Assembly (NCBI GenBank): GCA_947625095.1 | Contig: CANQMX010000017.1 | Coordinates: 1 to 38,666, forward strand | Direction of reading: 5' to 3' | Length of the DNA: 38,666 nt | From: an uncultured Clostridia bacterium | GTDB taxonomy: Bacteria > Bacillota > Clostridia > Christensenellales > Borkfalkiaceae | Shown here: positions 7,610-15,986 of the stretch, piece after piece | Numbering within the stretch: the stretch's first letter is position 1 | How the letters are laid out: each line of letters starts with the position of its first letter | Notes under the pieces: model-generated | What the model was told of the DNA's origin: nothing | Seen by the model: the letters and a program-made list of their open reading frames with translations, nothing else | The model's database searches: none | Translations under genes and position numbers: made by a program

Positions 7610-8443
7610 ATGGAAGAGAGGGAAGAAATGGATAGGATCACGACGGAGATAGGGGCGCGGCAAATGGCGCGCCAGACGCGGTATCGGGACTACGTTGTGC
7701 CCGACGGCGTGACGCGGATCGGAAAGGAGGCGTTCATGGACAGCACGCGCCTCCGTAGGGTATACCTCCCCAAGTCGGTGGCCGTCATCGAGCGGGACGC
7801 CTTCAAGGGGTGCGAAAATGTTGAGATCTACTGCGAGGACGCGCCGCAGGAGGGCTGGGTGTGCGGTTTGCGCAAGGAGATCGTGCAGTATGAGACCGTG
7901 ACGCCGGAGGACGACGCCTTTAACTTCCACCGCTCGGCAGGCTCGTTTACGACGACGATCATCGAGCGGGAGGTGGAGAGTTTTCACAATTGGAACTCCT
8001 CAGGCCGACCCGTGCACACGCACGTTCCGCGGGAGGAGACCGAGGATTGGCTGACGCCCGAGGAAGAGGAGAGGCTGGTGCGCGAAGAGAGGGAGAGGGC
8101 GCAGCGGGAACAGGAGGAGCGCGACAGGCAGAGGGCGCTCCACGACAGGAAGATGCGCATCTTCCACGGGGCCGACCTCGCCTCCGAGTTTGCCCGCAGG
8201 GCTGTGAAGGAACTGCTGCGGGAGAACAAGGCGTTCAAGAAGGTGGATTTCGAGTGGGTCGCGCACGGGTACGCCGACCACTACGAGGCGAACTGCGCCT
8301 ACACCAACCTGCCGAGCGCGTTTTGCGGGTGGGAAAAACTCTACGAAGCCCCCGCCGAGGCGCGCCTTTCCGAGATCAAGGAGGGGCTTGAACAGGCCTT
8401 CCGCAGGGCGCTCGAAGCGCAGGGCAAAGCCCCGCGGGAGTGA
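7610..8443 (+). CDS. Cytosolic LRR_5 / coiled-coil protein
   Basis: 277 residues without a signal peptide. Residues 22-75 hold one and a half LRR_5 repeats (VVPDGVTRIGKEAFMDSTRL, then VYLPKSVAVIERDAF), like the BspA protein at 1261 but intracellular. Residues 140-190 are a strongly charged E/R-rich coiled coil. The C-terminal 80 residues (FARRAVKELLRENKAFKKV and on) form an unrecognised alpha/beta segment with an Ala/Glu-rich end. GGAGGT (7598-7603) sets the start at 7610. The function is unknown; the repeats suggest a binding role. Confidence 0.7.
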   Translation: MEEREEMDRITTEIGARQMARQTRYRDYVVPDGVTRIGKEAFMDSTRLRRVYLPKSVAVIERDAFKGCENVEIYCEDAPQEGWVCGLRKEIVQYETVTPEDDAFNFHRSAGSFTTTIIEREVESFHNWNSSGRPVHTHVPREETEDWLTPEEEERLVREERERAQREQEERDRQRALHDRKMRIFHGADLASEFARRAVKELLRENKAFKKVDFEWVAHGYADHYEANCAYTNLPSAFCGWEKLYEAPAEARLSEIKEGLEQAFRRALEAQGKAPRE

Positions 8444-8610
8444 AGTTGCGTTTTTGCATTTTCGCGGCGGCGGGACGGGCGCGCCGCCCCTATACCGGGG
8501 AATGAAAAAATCAAACGGCGGATGGAAATTGCATCACAAAAAGGGGACGGAAATACGATAGCCGCCCCCTTCTTCTTGCAAAATATTTTCATAAAATTTG
8601 AAAAATCGAC

Positions 8611-8639
8611 TTGACACGGGGGGGGGTGGGTTGTATACT
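8611..8639 (+). promoter_or_regulatory. Promoter with a G9 tract in its spacer
   Basis: TTGACA (8611-8616) and TATACT (8634-8639) are exactly 17 bases apart, and the spacer holds nine consecutive G (8618-8626). Loss or gain of a G would change the spacing. The predicted transcript starts near 8646 and soon meets a terminator-like hairpin, so it may be a short RNA of about 100 bases or an attenuated leader of the operon. The intergenic stretch 8444-8610 before it shows no gene. Confidence 0.7.
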
Positions 8640-8725
8640 GAATTCAATCGAGACCCCTAACCATATACGATATACACGCCCGACAAAATGATGCATTTAT
8701 TCGCCTATTTCTCCTGTTTTTCGAA

Positions 8726-8760
8726 AAATTTTTCGGCGCTACCGAAAATTTTAACGCTTT
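8726..8760 (+). terminator. Terminator-like hairpin before the Hsp70 operon
   Basis: AATTTTTCGG / CCGAAAATTT with a CGCTA loop (about 8727-8750), followed by T-rich DNA. It would end the transcript from the G-tract promoter just before the operon's own promoter. The stem has a bulge and overlaps the regulatory repeat, so the assignment is tentative. Confidence 0.4.
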
Positions 8761-8783
8761 TTTAACGCTTCGCGTGATAGAAT
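8748..8783 (+). promoter_or_regulatory. Tandem 11-bp repeat and -10 box of the Hsp70/GTPase operon
   Basis: Two copies of TTTTAACGCTT stand in tandem with an 11-bp period (8749-8770), followed after seven bases by TAGAAT (8778-8783). No -35 box is present; the repeat takes its place. This is the layout of activator-dependent promoters bound by OmpR/PhoB- or SARP-type winged helices. The same 23 bases (8748-8770) recur before the SPFH genes at identical spacing. The predicted leader is about 90 bases and contains a small hairpin (GCACAC / GTGTGC, 8848-8868). Confidence 0.8.
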
Positions 8784-8880
8784 ACGGGAGAAGGGGGGAA
8801 TATGCCCCGCATTGCGCACAGCGATGCGAAGTAAAATGAAAAAATATGCACACGTCACGGATGTGTGCGATGGAGGATCC

Positions 8881-9927
8881 ATGGAACAGGAACTTGACCC
8901 CGAATTGCAAAAACAGCCCGAAGAAGCGGCCGAAGCGGAAGCCGCCGAGACGGCAGAAGCGGCGGAAGTCCCCGCGGAAGCGACGCCCGCCGAACCCACC
9001 TATCCCGAGATCGCCGCCGCGCTCGGCAAGTATTACGACGATCTGAGCCGCCTTATCCGCATCACCAAGGCGAAGGATGAGACGATCGCGAAGCTCAGCA
9101 AGGAAGTGCAGTCGTACCGCGAGGGATTTGCGATGAAACTCGCAAAGCCGCTTGCGACCGAACTCATTGCGCTCCGCGAAGATTACCGCAAGACGATGCG
9201 CGATGTGGATACCTATGCGAAGTCCGCCGCGGACGTCAAAAAGTACTGCGGGTACATCGTCTCCGACCTCGAAGACCAGCTCGCCAACTGCGGCGTGACG
9301 ATCGAGAACGACGTGTACTGCATCGGCGGCGTATCCATCTGGGAGAAGGAGTGCCGCAAGCAGACCGCCGCCTTTGCCCCCGTGGAGGCAGCCCCCGTTG
9401 CGGAGGCGGAGGAGACGACCCAAGGCGAGCCGACGCTTTCCGCCGTGCTTGCGCGCGTGGAGGCGGGCAATGCGCGCCTCGTCGCCCTGCTCACCGCAAA
9501 CGAACAGGCGGACGCCAACCTCCTCGGCTATGTGAACTATGCCGCCGCCATCGACGATAACTACGCCGACGCATTCCTCCTGCCGCTCTACCGCGCCCTC
9601 GCAACCGTGCAGATCGCAGTCCGCGAATATACCGACGCGCTGGGCGAACAGATCACGGAGGAGAACAAGGCGGAGAAGTATGCGGGCGCGCTGCAGATCG
9701 CGCTCGACGGCATCGACGGCATCCTCACGCAGGCGGGCGTTACCATCGTGACAGATCCCTCCGACAATTACGACCTTGCGACCAACCGCCTTGTGAAGGC
9801 CATCCCCACGGACGACCCCGCGAAGGATAAGAAGGTCGCCTTCCGCTACACCGACTGCTATCTCTACGATGGCAAGGTGCTTTATCCCTGTAAAGTTGAC
9901 GTGTACAGATACACGCCGAAAAATTAA
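8881..9927 (+). CDS. Tandem GrpE-like nucleotide exchange factor
   Basis: 348 residues from ATG 8881, chosen because GGAGG (8872-8876) precedes it; an upstream in-frame ATG at 8812 lacks one. After an A/E-rich acidic tail (1-40), residues 42-150 form a first GrpE-like unit: a long coiled coil, then LATELIALREDYRKTMRDV and an end at LEDQLANCGVTIENDVY. Residues 180-348 form a second, with LPLYRALATVQIAVREY, ALDGIDGILTQAGVTIV and a C-terminal beta hairpin YLYDGKVLYPCKVDV that matches the end of the GrpE beta-domain. GrpE normally works as a homodimer to release ADP from DnaK. A covalent tandem could be a built-in dimer. It opens the operon directly before the Hsp70 genes. Confidence 0.72.
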   Translation: MEQELDPELQKQPEEAAEAEAAETAEAAEVPAEATPAEPTYPEIAAALGKYYDDLSRLIRITKAKDETIAKLSKEVQSYREGFAMKLAKPLATELIALREDYRKTMRDVDTYAKSAADVKKYCGYIVSDLEDQLANCGVTIENDVYCIGGVSIWEKECRKQTAAFAPVEAAPVAEAEETTQGEPTLSAVLARVEAGNARLVALLTANEQADANLLGYVNYAAAIDDNYADAFLLPLYRALATVQIAVREYTDALGEQITEENKAEKYAGALQIALDGIDGILTQAGVTIVTDPSDNYDLATNRLVKAIPTDDPAKDKKVAFRYTDCYLYDGKVLYPCKVDVYRYTPKN

Positions 9928-9952
9928 AATTTTATGAAGGAGATAGAAAAAA

Positions 9953-11632
9953 ATGGCAAAAAAAATCGGTATTGACCTTGGTACGACCTACTCGGTGGTC
10001 AGCTATGTCGACGATACGGGCGTGATCACCAACGTGGAAAGCTCGGAAGGCGAAAAGACGACGCCCTCCATCGTGTACTTCGACCCCAACGGCACGGACG
10101 TTGTCGTCGGCTCGGCTGCCCGCGAGGCGGGCGCACTCGATCCCGATAAGATCATCGAGCGCGTCAAGAACTACATGGGCGACCCCAACTACATGAAGGA
10201 GATCAACGGACAGGAATTCTCCGCCAGCGCGATCTCTTCCATCATCCTCAAAAAACTTGTCTCCGACGCGGAAAAGTGGCTCGGCGGCGAGGAGATCGAG
10301 GGCGCCGTCATCACCTGCCCCGCTTACTTCGGCGACGCCGCACGCGAGGCGACGAGAAAGGCGGGCGAGGCCGTGACCCTCTCCAACGGGCAGCCCCTGA
10401 AAGTGCTCAAGATCATGGATGAGCCTACGGCTGCCGCCATCGCTTACGGCAACTCCCACCCCGAGGATATGCACAAGACGGTGCTCATCTACGACCTCGG
10501 CGGCGGAACGTTCGACTGCACCATCATGCGCCTCGACTTCGAAGGACAGGACCGACAGTACAAAGTCATCACGACGGGCGGCGACCACAAGCTCGGCGGC
10601 AAGGATTGGGATAAGGCGCTCACCGACTATGTGCGCTCCGAGTTCTGCAACCAGACGGGCTGCGACGAGGACGCCATCAAGGCCGACCCCGAGATGATCG
10701 TGTGGTTCAGCGAGGCATCCGAAAAGACCAAGAAGATGCTCACCCAGAAGGACGTCGCCACGATGACCCCCAACTACGACGGGCAGAAGGCGCGTATCGA
10801 AGTGACCCGCGACAAGTTCAACGAACTTACCCGCAGCCTCTTCGGGCAGACCACCATGCTCATCGACCAGATGCTCGAAAAGAAGGGCATGACGATGGCG
10901 GAGATCGACGAGATCATCCTCGTCGGCGGCTCTACCAGAATGAAGCAGGTCGAAGAGGGCCTCACCGACGCTTACAACAAGCCCCTCGTCTCCTTCGACC
11001 CCGATAAGGCGGTCTCCAACGGCGCGGCGCTCGTTGCGAGCGGCATGAACGTTGCCGATAACTTCGGCGGCGAAGGCGCGGCGGAAGGCGCAGGCGCTGC
11101 TTCCTCCGCGGGCGGCGCAACACTGACCCTCGGCGCGCAGACGACCAGCTTCGAAGGCGCGGGCGGCACGAGCAACGAGATCATCGAGCTCTGCACCAAG
11201 TCCTACTGCCTCAGATATAACGACCCCACCAGCGGGATGAAATTCGCCAACCTCATCAAGAAGGATACGCCTAAGCCTGCGCACGGCTCTACGCAGGATG
11301 TTTCGATCCTGCGCGACCATCTCCAACTCGGCGAGAGCGGGCAGATGTACAACTCCGTAGGTCTCTATATTCTCGAAAACGAGGAACTCACCGATGAAGT
11401 CCCCGAAGATAAGTGCGAAGCGCTCTACGAAGAGATGCCCATTCCCTTCGAACCGCCCGTACTCGGCGACGAGCCTGTGGAAGTCACCCTCGACGTGGAT
11501 ATCAACGGCCAGCTTGTTCTGACCCTCGTCGAACTCAAGACGGGCGTCCGCCACGAAGTTCACCCCATAAGAAAGGGCGGCGACGCGGCGAGCAAGGGTC
11601 TCGACCAGGTCTCCGGCTTCACGCTCGGCTGA
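9953..11632 (+). CDS. Hsp70-family ATPase without a lid domain
   Basis: 559 residues against about 600-640 for DnaK. The ATPase domain (1-385) is well kept: IGIDLGTTYS (phosphate 1), a lysine in VKNYMGDP at the place of the catalytic Lys70, CPAYFGDAA, EPTAAAIAYG, DLGGGTFDCT (phosphate 2, about 181) and LVGGSTRMK (adenosine site, about 323). After a G/A-rich linker the substrate part is short (about 165 residues) and divergent; it ends in a beta-domain-like INGQLVLTLVELKTG and has no helical lid. GAAGGAGAT sets the start. This is the most intact Hsp70 of the operon, presumably a specialised chaperone served by the adjacent GrpE-like and J-like proteins, not the general DnaK. Confidence 0.9.
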   Translation: MAKKIGIDLGTTYSVVSYVDDTGVITNVESSEGEKTTPSIVYFDPNGTDVVVGSAAREAGALDPDKIIERVKNYMGDPNYMKEINGQEFSASAISSIILKKLVSDAEKWLGGEEIEGAVITCPAYFGDAAREATRKAGEAVTLSNGQPLKVLKIMDEPTAAAIAYGNSHPEDMHKTVLIYDLGGGTFDCTIMRLDFEGQDRQYKVITTGGDHKLGGKDWDKALTDYVRSEFCNQTGCDEDAIKADPEMIVWFSEASEKTKKMLTQKDVATMTPNYDGQKARIEVTRDKFNELTRSLFGQTTMLIDQMLEKKGMTMAEIDEIILVGGSTRMKQVEEGLTDAYNKPLVSFDPDKAVSNGAALVASGMNVADNFGGEGAAEGAGAASSAGGATLTLGAQTTSFEGAGGTSNEIIELCTKSYCLRYNDPTSGMKFANLIKKDTPKPAHGSTQDVSILRDHLQLGESGQMYNSVGLYILENEELTDEVPEDKCEALYEEMPIPFEPPVLGDEPVEVTLDVDINGQLVLTLVELKTGVRHEVHPIRKGGDAASKGLDQVSGFTLG

Positions 11633-11665
11633 TTATACGGCAATATATATGGTAGTATGCGCCCA

Positions 11666-11685
11666 CCCGCCCCGTTTGGGGCGGG
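11666..11685 (+). other. Intercistronic hairpin between two Hsp70 genes
   Basis: CCCGCCCC-GTTT-GGGGCGGG, an 8-bp perfect stem without a T-run. It may slow decay or reduce read-through between the two Hsp70 genes. Confidence 0.55.
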
Positions 11686-11708
11686 CGGGATCTGCCATTT
11701 AATAGGTT

Positions 11709-13306
11709 ATGGGAAAATATATCGGAATCGATTTCGGCTCGGCCTATTCCTCCGTGAGTTTAAGGACGGGGGGAGGATCATAGGGGTGGAGAATACGGAG
11801 GGCGAAAAATTGACGCCCTCAACGCTGTGCTTTACGGCGGACGGCGTTTTTGCGGGAACGGTAGCCGATGAGTACGCCTCATCGGGATCGTACTTTTCCC
11901 GTTTCAAGCGGTATTTGGGCGACCCCGAATACACTGCGGAGGCGGAGGGCAAGGAGCTTTCGGCAAGCGCCCTCACTGCACTCGTACTCAAAAAACTTGT
12001 AAATGACGCCGAACTTCAGCTCGGCGATACCATAGCGGGCGCGGTCATCGCGTGCCCCGCAAATTTCGGAGACGCCGCCCGCGCCGCGCTCAAAGAGGCG
12101 GGAGAGGCGGTCACACTTTCGGACGGCAAGAAGTTAAAGGTCTTGCAGCTCATCGGCGAGGATGTGGCGGCGGCAAACGCCTATGCCGCGTCTGCGCACG
12201 GCGATATCAATAAGACCATTCTGCTCCTGGATCTCGGCGGCGGGTCATTCCGTTGCAGCGTCGTTAAGTTGCTGGGGGAGAAGTGCGACGTCCTCACTTC
12301 GGCGACCGACCCCGAACTCGGCGGAACGGCGTGGGATGAAAAAGTCCTCGGCCATGTTTGCACGGAGTTCTGCCGCGTGACGGAGACGAACGAGGAGGAA
12401 CTTCGCGCCGCGCCCGAATTTGAAGAGTTCCGCAGGGGGAGCGAAGCCCTCAAAAAGTTCCTCGCCACCAACGCTACGGCGACAAAACTGTTCACCTTCG
12501 GCGGAAAGAGGGCGCGCATCGAGATGACGGCGGCGCAGTTTGAGGAATGTACCTCCGACCTCTTCATGCGCGTGCGCGATTGCATCGACGCAATGTTGAA
12601 GGAAAGCAAACTCAAAGCGAATGACGTCGACGAGGTCGTGCTCACGGGCGGCGGCGCGCGGATGCAATTGGCGCAGGATCAGTTGGGCGCATACGGAAAG
12701 GCGTGCATCGTGTTCGACCCCGATAAGGCGGTCGCAAACGGCGCGGCGATCCTTGCGCAGAAGTACGCGGAGGCCACGCTCGCGCGCGGAGAAGGGGAAG
12801 CGGCGGGAGCCGTCGTCCTCGCTGCGCAGACCGTCCGCGCCACCAAGTCCTATGGATTAAAATGCTGTGATAGCAAGAAGGATTCCAACGGGAATTATTG
12901 CAATATTTTTGGGTGTGCCAACCTCATTTTCAAAGATGACGCACTCCCCGCAAAGGGGCTTTTGTCGGATTACTTCAAGAGGATCGGGCAGGAGTCACGT
13001 GTTATAATTGAAGCGGGGCATAATAGCGTGTGGACCACCATCCTTGAAAACGATTCCCGCGGGGAGAAACTCATACCGTACGAAGAATGTGAGGAACTCT
13101 ATGAAGATGCGGAAATTGAATTCGAGGAGCCGTTTCCTGTCGATACATTTATTGACATCGAGCTTGCGCTGGACGTCTCGGGGTTGCTGACGCTCACCCT
13201 CATTGAGACCGAAACGGGAAAACGCCACCCCATGTACCCCGTGAGAAAGGGCGGCAACGCGGCGAGCAAGGGAATGGAAGAGGTCGCAAACTTCAAGCTC
13301 GGCTGA
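11709..13306 (+). CDS. Degenerate Hsp70 paralogue with a frameshift at G6
   Basis: A diverged copy of the preceding Hsp70. The true N-terminus starts at ATG 11709 (MGKYIGIDFGSAYSSVS) but that frame stops at TAG 11781. The rest, from GGRIIGVENTEGEK, is open in the -1 frame to TGA 13304. The switch lies at six G (11768-11773); one more G would restore a single frame. The long frame can be read from ATG 11657, but its first 37 residues are unrelated to Hsp70. Active-site motifs are altered: DLGTT is DFGSA, GGGTFD is GGGSFR, VGGSTR is TGGGAR, while the lysine in FKRYLGDP remains. This suggests a pseudo-ATPase. A pseudogene, sequencing error, phase variation or programmed frameshift on G-GGG-GGA are all possible; the otherwise clean frame argues against old decay. 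Confidence 0.75.
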
Positions 13307-13339
13307 GCCGAACGTTCAAGGAGCGCGGCCGCTCGCGGC

Positions 13340-13372
13340 GGGGCGCGCGGAGAGATAAGGGGCGCGCGGAGA
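13340..13372 (+). repeat. GC-rich 14-bp direct repeat
   Basis: GGGGCGCGCGGAGA occurs at 13340-13353 and 13359-13372, period 19, in the gap after the second Hsp70 gene. An AT-rich patch with TATAAT-like sequence (about 13376-13390) follows, but no -35 box is visible. Confidence 0.5.
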
Positions 13373-13403
13373 CAAATATAATATATATAAGGTATAGAAA
13401 GGC

Positions 13404-13817
13404 ATGGCACAATTGACGAACTATGCCGAACAAATGAAGAAAATGGTGGGGGGAAGCGACAATTATCTGTATGCGGGTTTCCCCAAACAGACGGCGGATC
13501 GCCTCGCCGTTACCTTCCTTGCGAATTGCTCGGCCGGGCAGATCGTACCCTTCGAAGAATGTGAGGAGATCTTTGCGGAGTAGGGCATCCCCTTTGACGA
13601 CCCCATTCCGGGGGAAACGCGCATCGACTTCGAAGTCGAATTGGACGGCGCGGAGCAACTTATCATCACCCTCATCGAGGTCAAGACGGGCAAACGCCAC
13701 GCTACGCACGCCGTAAGAAAGGGAAACGTGAACACTTCCGAATGGCGCAAATGCGGCATCGGAGCAAAAAATCATCATAGAATAAAAGCGGGCGGCCTGC
13801 GCCGCCGAAAAATATAA
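13404..13817 (+). pseudogene. Orphan Hsp70 substrate-domain fragment with in-frame TAG
   Basis: From ATG 13404 the frame gives 59 residues (to ECEEIFAE), then TAG 13581-13583, then 77 more codons to TAA 13815. The two halves together match the C-terminal substrate domain of both preceding Hsp70 genes: QIVPFEECEEIF, LIITLIEVKTGKRH and AVRKGN align with IPYEECEELY, LTLTLIETETGKRH and PVRKGG. There is no ATPase domain. It is either a third, 5'-truncated copy broken by a nonsense mutation, or a stand-alone substrate domain that needs read-through. TAG is used as an ordinary stop elsewhere in the window. The ribosome site is weak (GAAAGG). Confidence 0.7.
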
Positions 13818-13839
13818 CCGTCAATGCGGAGGAGAACTT

Positions 13840-15945
13840 ATGAAGAATATCAACGTTGGCATCGATTTGGGGACGACTTATTCGGCGGTCGCCGTGTTCG
13901 ACGCGGCAACAGGCAAGGTGAACATCCTCAAAAACGACATCGGCGAGGAGATCACGCCCTCCGTCGTCTACATGGAGGACGGCGAGACGCTCATCGGGCA
14001 GGAGGCAAAGGACCAGCAGGCGGCGGGCAACGTGAACACCTGCGCCTTTTACAAGAGCATGATGGGGGACGAGAACTTTGTCCGCTATCTCGACGGCAAG
14101 CCCTTTGACGCAGAGGGGCTTTCGTGCGTGTTTTTGAATAAACTCAAGGCGGCCGTGGAAAAGCAGAACGGCGTCTCCATCACGGGCGCGGTCATCACCG
14201 TTCCCGCCTACTTCAACGAGGCGCAGCGGCAGGCCACCATCCACGCGGGCGAAAAGGCGGGCTTCAAGGTGTTGAAGATCATCAACGAGCCGACGGCCGC
14301 CATCATCGCCTACGGCCTCACGGGCGGCGGCAAGAAGACCGCCATGGTCTACGACCTCGGCGGCGGCACGTTCGACGTCACCATCGCAAAGATCGACGGC
14401 GCGCAGGTGGACGTCATCGCGACGAACGGCGACCACCAGCTCGGCGGCAGAAACTGGGATAAGGTGCTCGTGGATGAGATCGTCGACCGCTTCGAGCAGG
14501 AGTTCGGGGTGGATATCTCCGCGAATAAGGAGGACTATACCGAACTCGTCGTGCGCTGCGAAAAGGCGAAAAAGCAGCTCACGAGCGTCGCCGCGACCGA
14601 TATCACCGTGCGCAGCGAGGGCTATACGGGCAAATATACGATCACCCGCGAGGAGTTCGAGGATAAGACAAAGCGGCTGATGGCGGAGACCATCATGCTC
14701 ACGGAGAAGTGCTTTGAAGAACTCGGCGGGGGCTTCGGCTGGAATTCCATCGATGAGATCGTGCTCGTCGGCGGTTCTACCCGTATGCCGCAGGTGTTCG
14801 ACACCATCCAAAGGAAGTTCGGCAAAGCGCCCAAGACCATCGGCGGGAAGGTGGATACCATCGTCGCGGCGGGCGCGGCAATGCAGGCGCACCTGTGCGT
14901 GGCGGGCAGCATCACGCTGGCGCCCACGGGCGGCGGAATGAAGGCGGCGCAGTTCGGCGGCGCAGCATCGGGCGGAATGGCAACGCTCACCATCAACAGC
15001 GACAGCATCCGCGACGTCACCTCGCACAGCCTCGGGATGCTTGCCTTCGCGGGCGACGGCGCGAGCATCATCAACAGTATCATCATCAAGAAGAACAGCA
15101 TGGTCGGCAAGCCTTACAGCAAGCGCTACACCTTTGCGGGCGAGCAGCTGGAGGCCTACGTGTTGCAGGGGGAATCCACTTCGCCCTACGACTGCACCCT
15201 GCTCTATAAATATGTCATTTCGGGCATGAAGAAGGGCGTGAAGAACGAGTTTACGATCGACTTCCTGTACGACCAGAACGGCGTCGTGCAGGTGACGGGG
15301 CAGCTCGCCTCGGGTACGCCCCTCAACGTCAGCAAATCCACGGTGAGCGAGAGCGTCTCCGAAGTCATCGACCGCCTCCTCCGCGAGAAGGAAGAGGCGA
15401 AAAAGCGCGCGAAGGTGGATATTACGTTCGCCATCGATACCTCGGGCAGTATGTCCGGTACGCCCATCAGAGAGGCGAAGCGCTCCGTCATTGAATTCGT
15501 CTCCCAGCTCGGCGACGCGGCAGACAAGGTCTCCCTCATCGGCTTTGCAAACAGCAGCACATGGCTCTGCCGCGACGACGCGCCGCGGGCGATCGAGCGG
15601 GCCGTGAATAAACTTGACGCAGACGGCGGCACAAACGCCGACCCGCTGCAATACTACGGGCAGGCCAAAGGCAGCGGCGACGGGCGCGTCCTCATCGTTC
15701 TCACCGACGGCGAATGGTTCAGAAAGGACGACGCCATCCGCAGTTCGGATGTGTTGAAGGGGAACGGCGTCACCATCTACGCCGTAGGCGTGGGCGAAGC
15801 GGACTACAAATTCCTCGAACGCATCGCCTCCCCGGGCGGCGCAAAGAAGATAGATATCCGCCAGCTCGTCGAGACCTTCAAGGAGATCGCGGATACCATC
15901 GCGACCGAGGCCTCCGCCGCAGGCAGTTACTCCACCCTCGGCTGA
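13840..15945 (+). CDS. Hsp70-vWA fusion protein
   Basis: 701 residues. Residues 1-375 are a fully conserved Hsp70 ATPase: VGIDLGTTYSAV, the lysine in FYKSMMGDE, VPAYFNEAQRQAT, NEPTAAIIAYG, DLGGGTFDVT (about 173) and LVGGSTRMP (about 309). Residues 380-510 are a shortened substrate beta-domain (SHSLGMLA, VVQVTGQLASGTPL). Residues 527-690 are a von Willebrand A domain with the metal site DTSGSMSG (about 533), a downstream GGTNADP threonine and VLTDGEW. There is no helical lid; the vWA takes its place. vWA domains bind protein partners through a metal ion. GGAGGAG precedes ATG 13840. The three Hsp70 genes of this operon all end in Leu-Gly. Confidence 0.92.
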   Translation: MKNINVGIDLGTTYSAVAVFDAATGKVNILKNDIGEEITPSVVYMEDGETLIGQEAKDQQAAGNVNTCAFYKSMMGDENFVRYLDGKPFDAEGLSCVFLNKLKAAVEKQNGVSITGAVITVPAYFNEAQRQATIHAGEKAGFKVLKIINEPTAAIIAYGLTGGGKKTAMVYDLGGGTFDVTIAKIDGAQVDVIATNGDHQLGGRNWDKVLVDEIVDRFEQEFGVDISANKEDYTELVVRCEKAKKQLTSVAATDITVRSEGYTGKYTITREEFEDKTKRLMAETIMLTEKCFEELGGGFGWNSIDEIVLVGGSTRMPQVFDTIQRKFGKAPKTIGGKVDTIVAAGAAMQAHLCVAGSITLAPTGGGMKAAQFGGAASGGMATLTINSDSIRDVTSHSLGMLAFAGDGASIINSIIIKKNSMVGKPYSKRYTFAGEQLEAYVLQGESTSPYDCTLLYKYVISGMKKGVKNEFTIDFLYDQNGVVQVTGQLASGTPLNVSKSTVSESVSEVIDRLLREKEEAKKRAKVDITFAIDTSGSMSGTPIREAKRSVIEFVSQLGDAADKVSLIGFANSSTWLCRDDAPRAIERAVNKLDADGGTNADPLQYYGQAKGSGDGRVLIVLTDGEWFRKDDAIRSSDVLKGNGVTIYAVGVGEADYKFLERIASPGGAKKIDIRQLVETFKEIADTIATEASAAGSYSTLG

Positions 15946-15986
15946 TAGCCGCACAGGAAAGAAAAAATCAAGAATAGGATAACGGT

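Noticed and set aside
11657-11767. ATG 11657 as the true start of the second Hsp70
   Set aside because: The first 37 residues in that frame are unrelated to Hsp70, whereas the Hsp70 N-terminus is plainly encoded in another frame from 11709.
13581-13583. TAG read as an amino acid (recoding)
   Set aside because: TAG serves as the normal stop of the XRE gene at 6174-6176 and no recoding machinery is in the window; a nonsense mutation is simpler.
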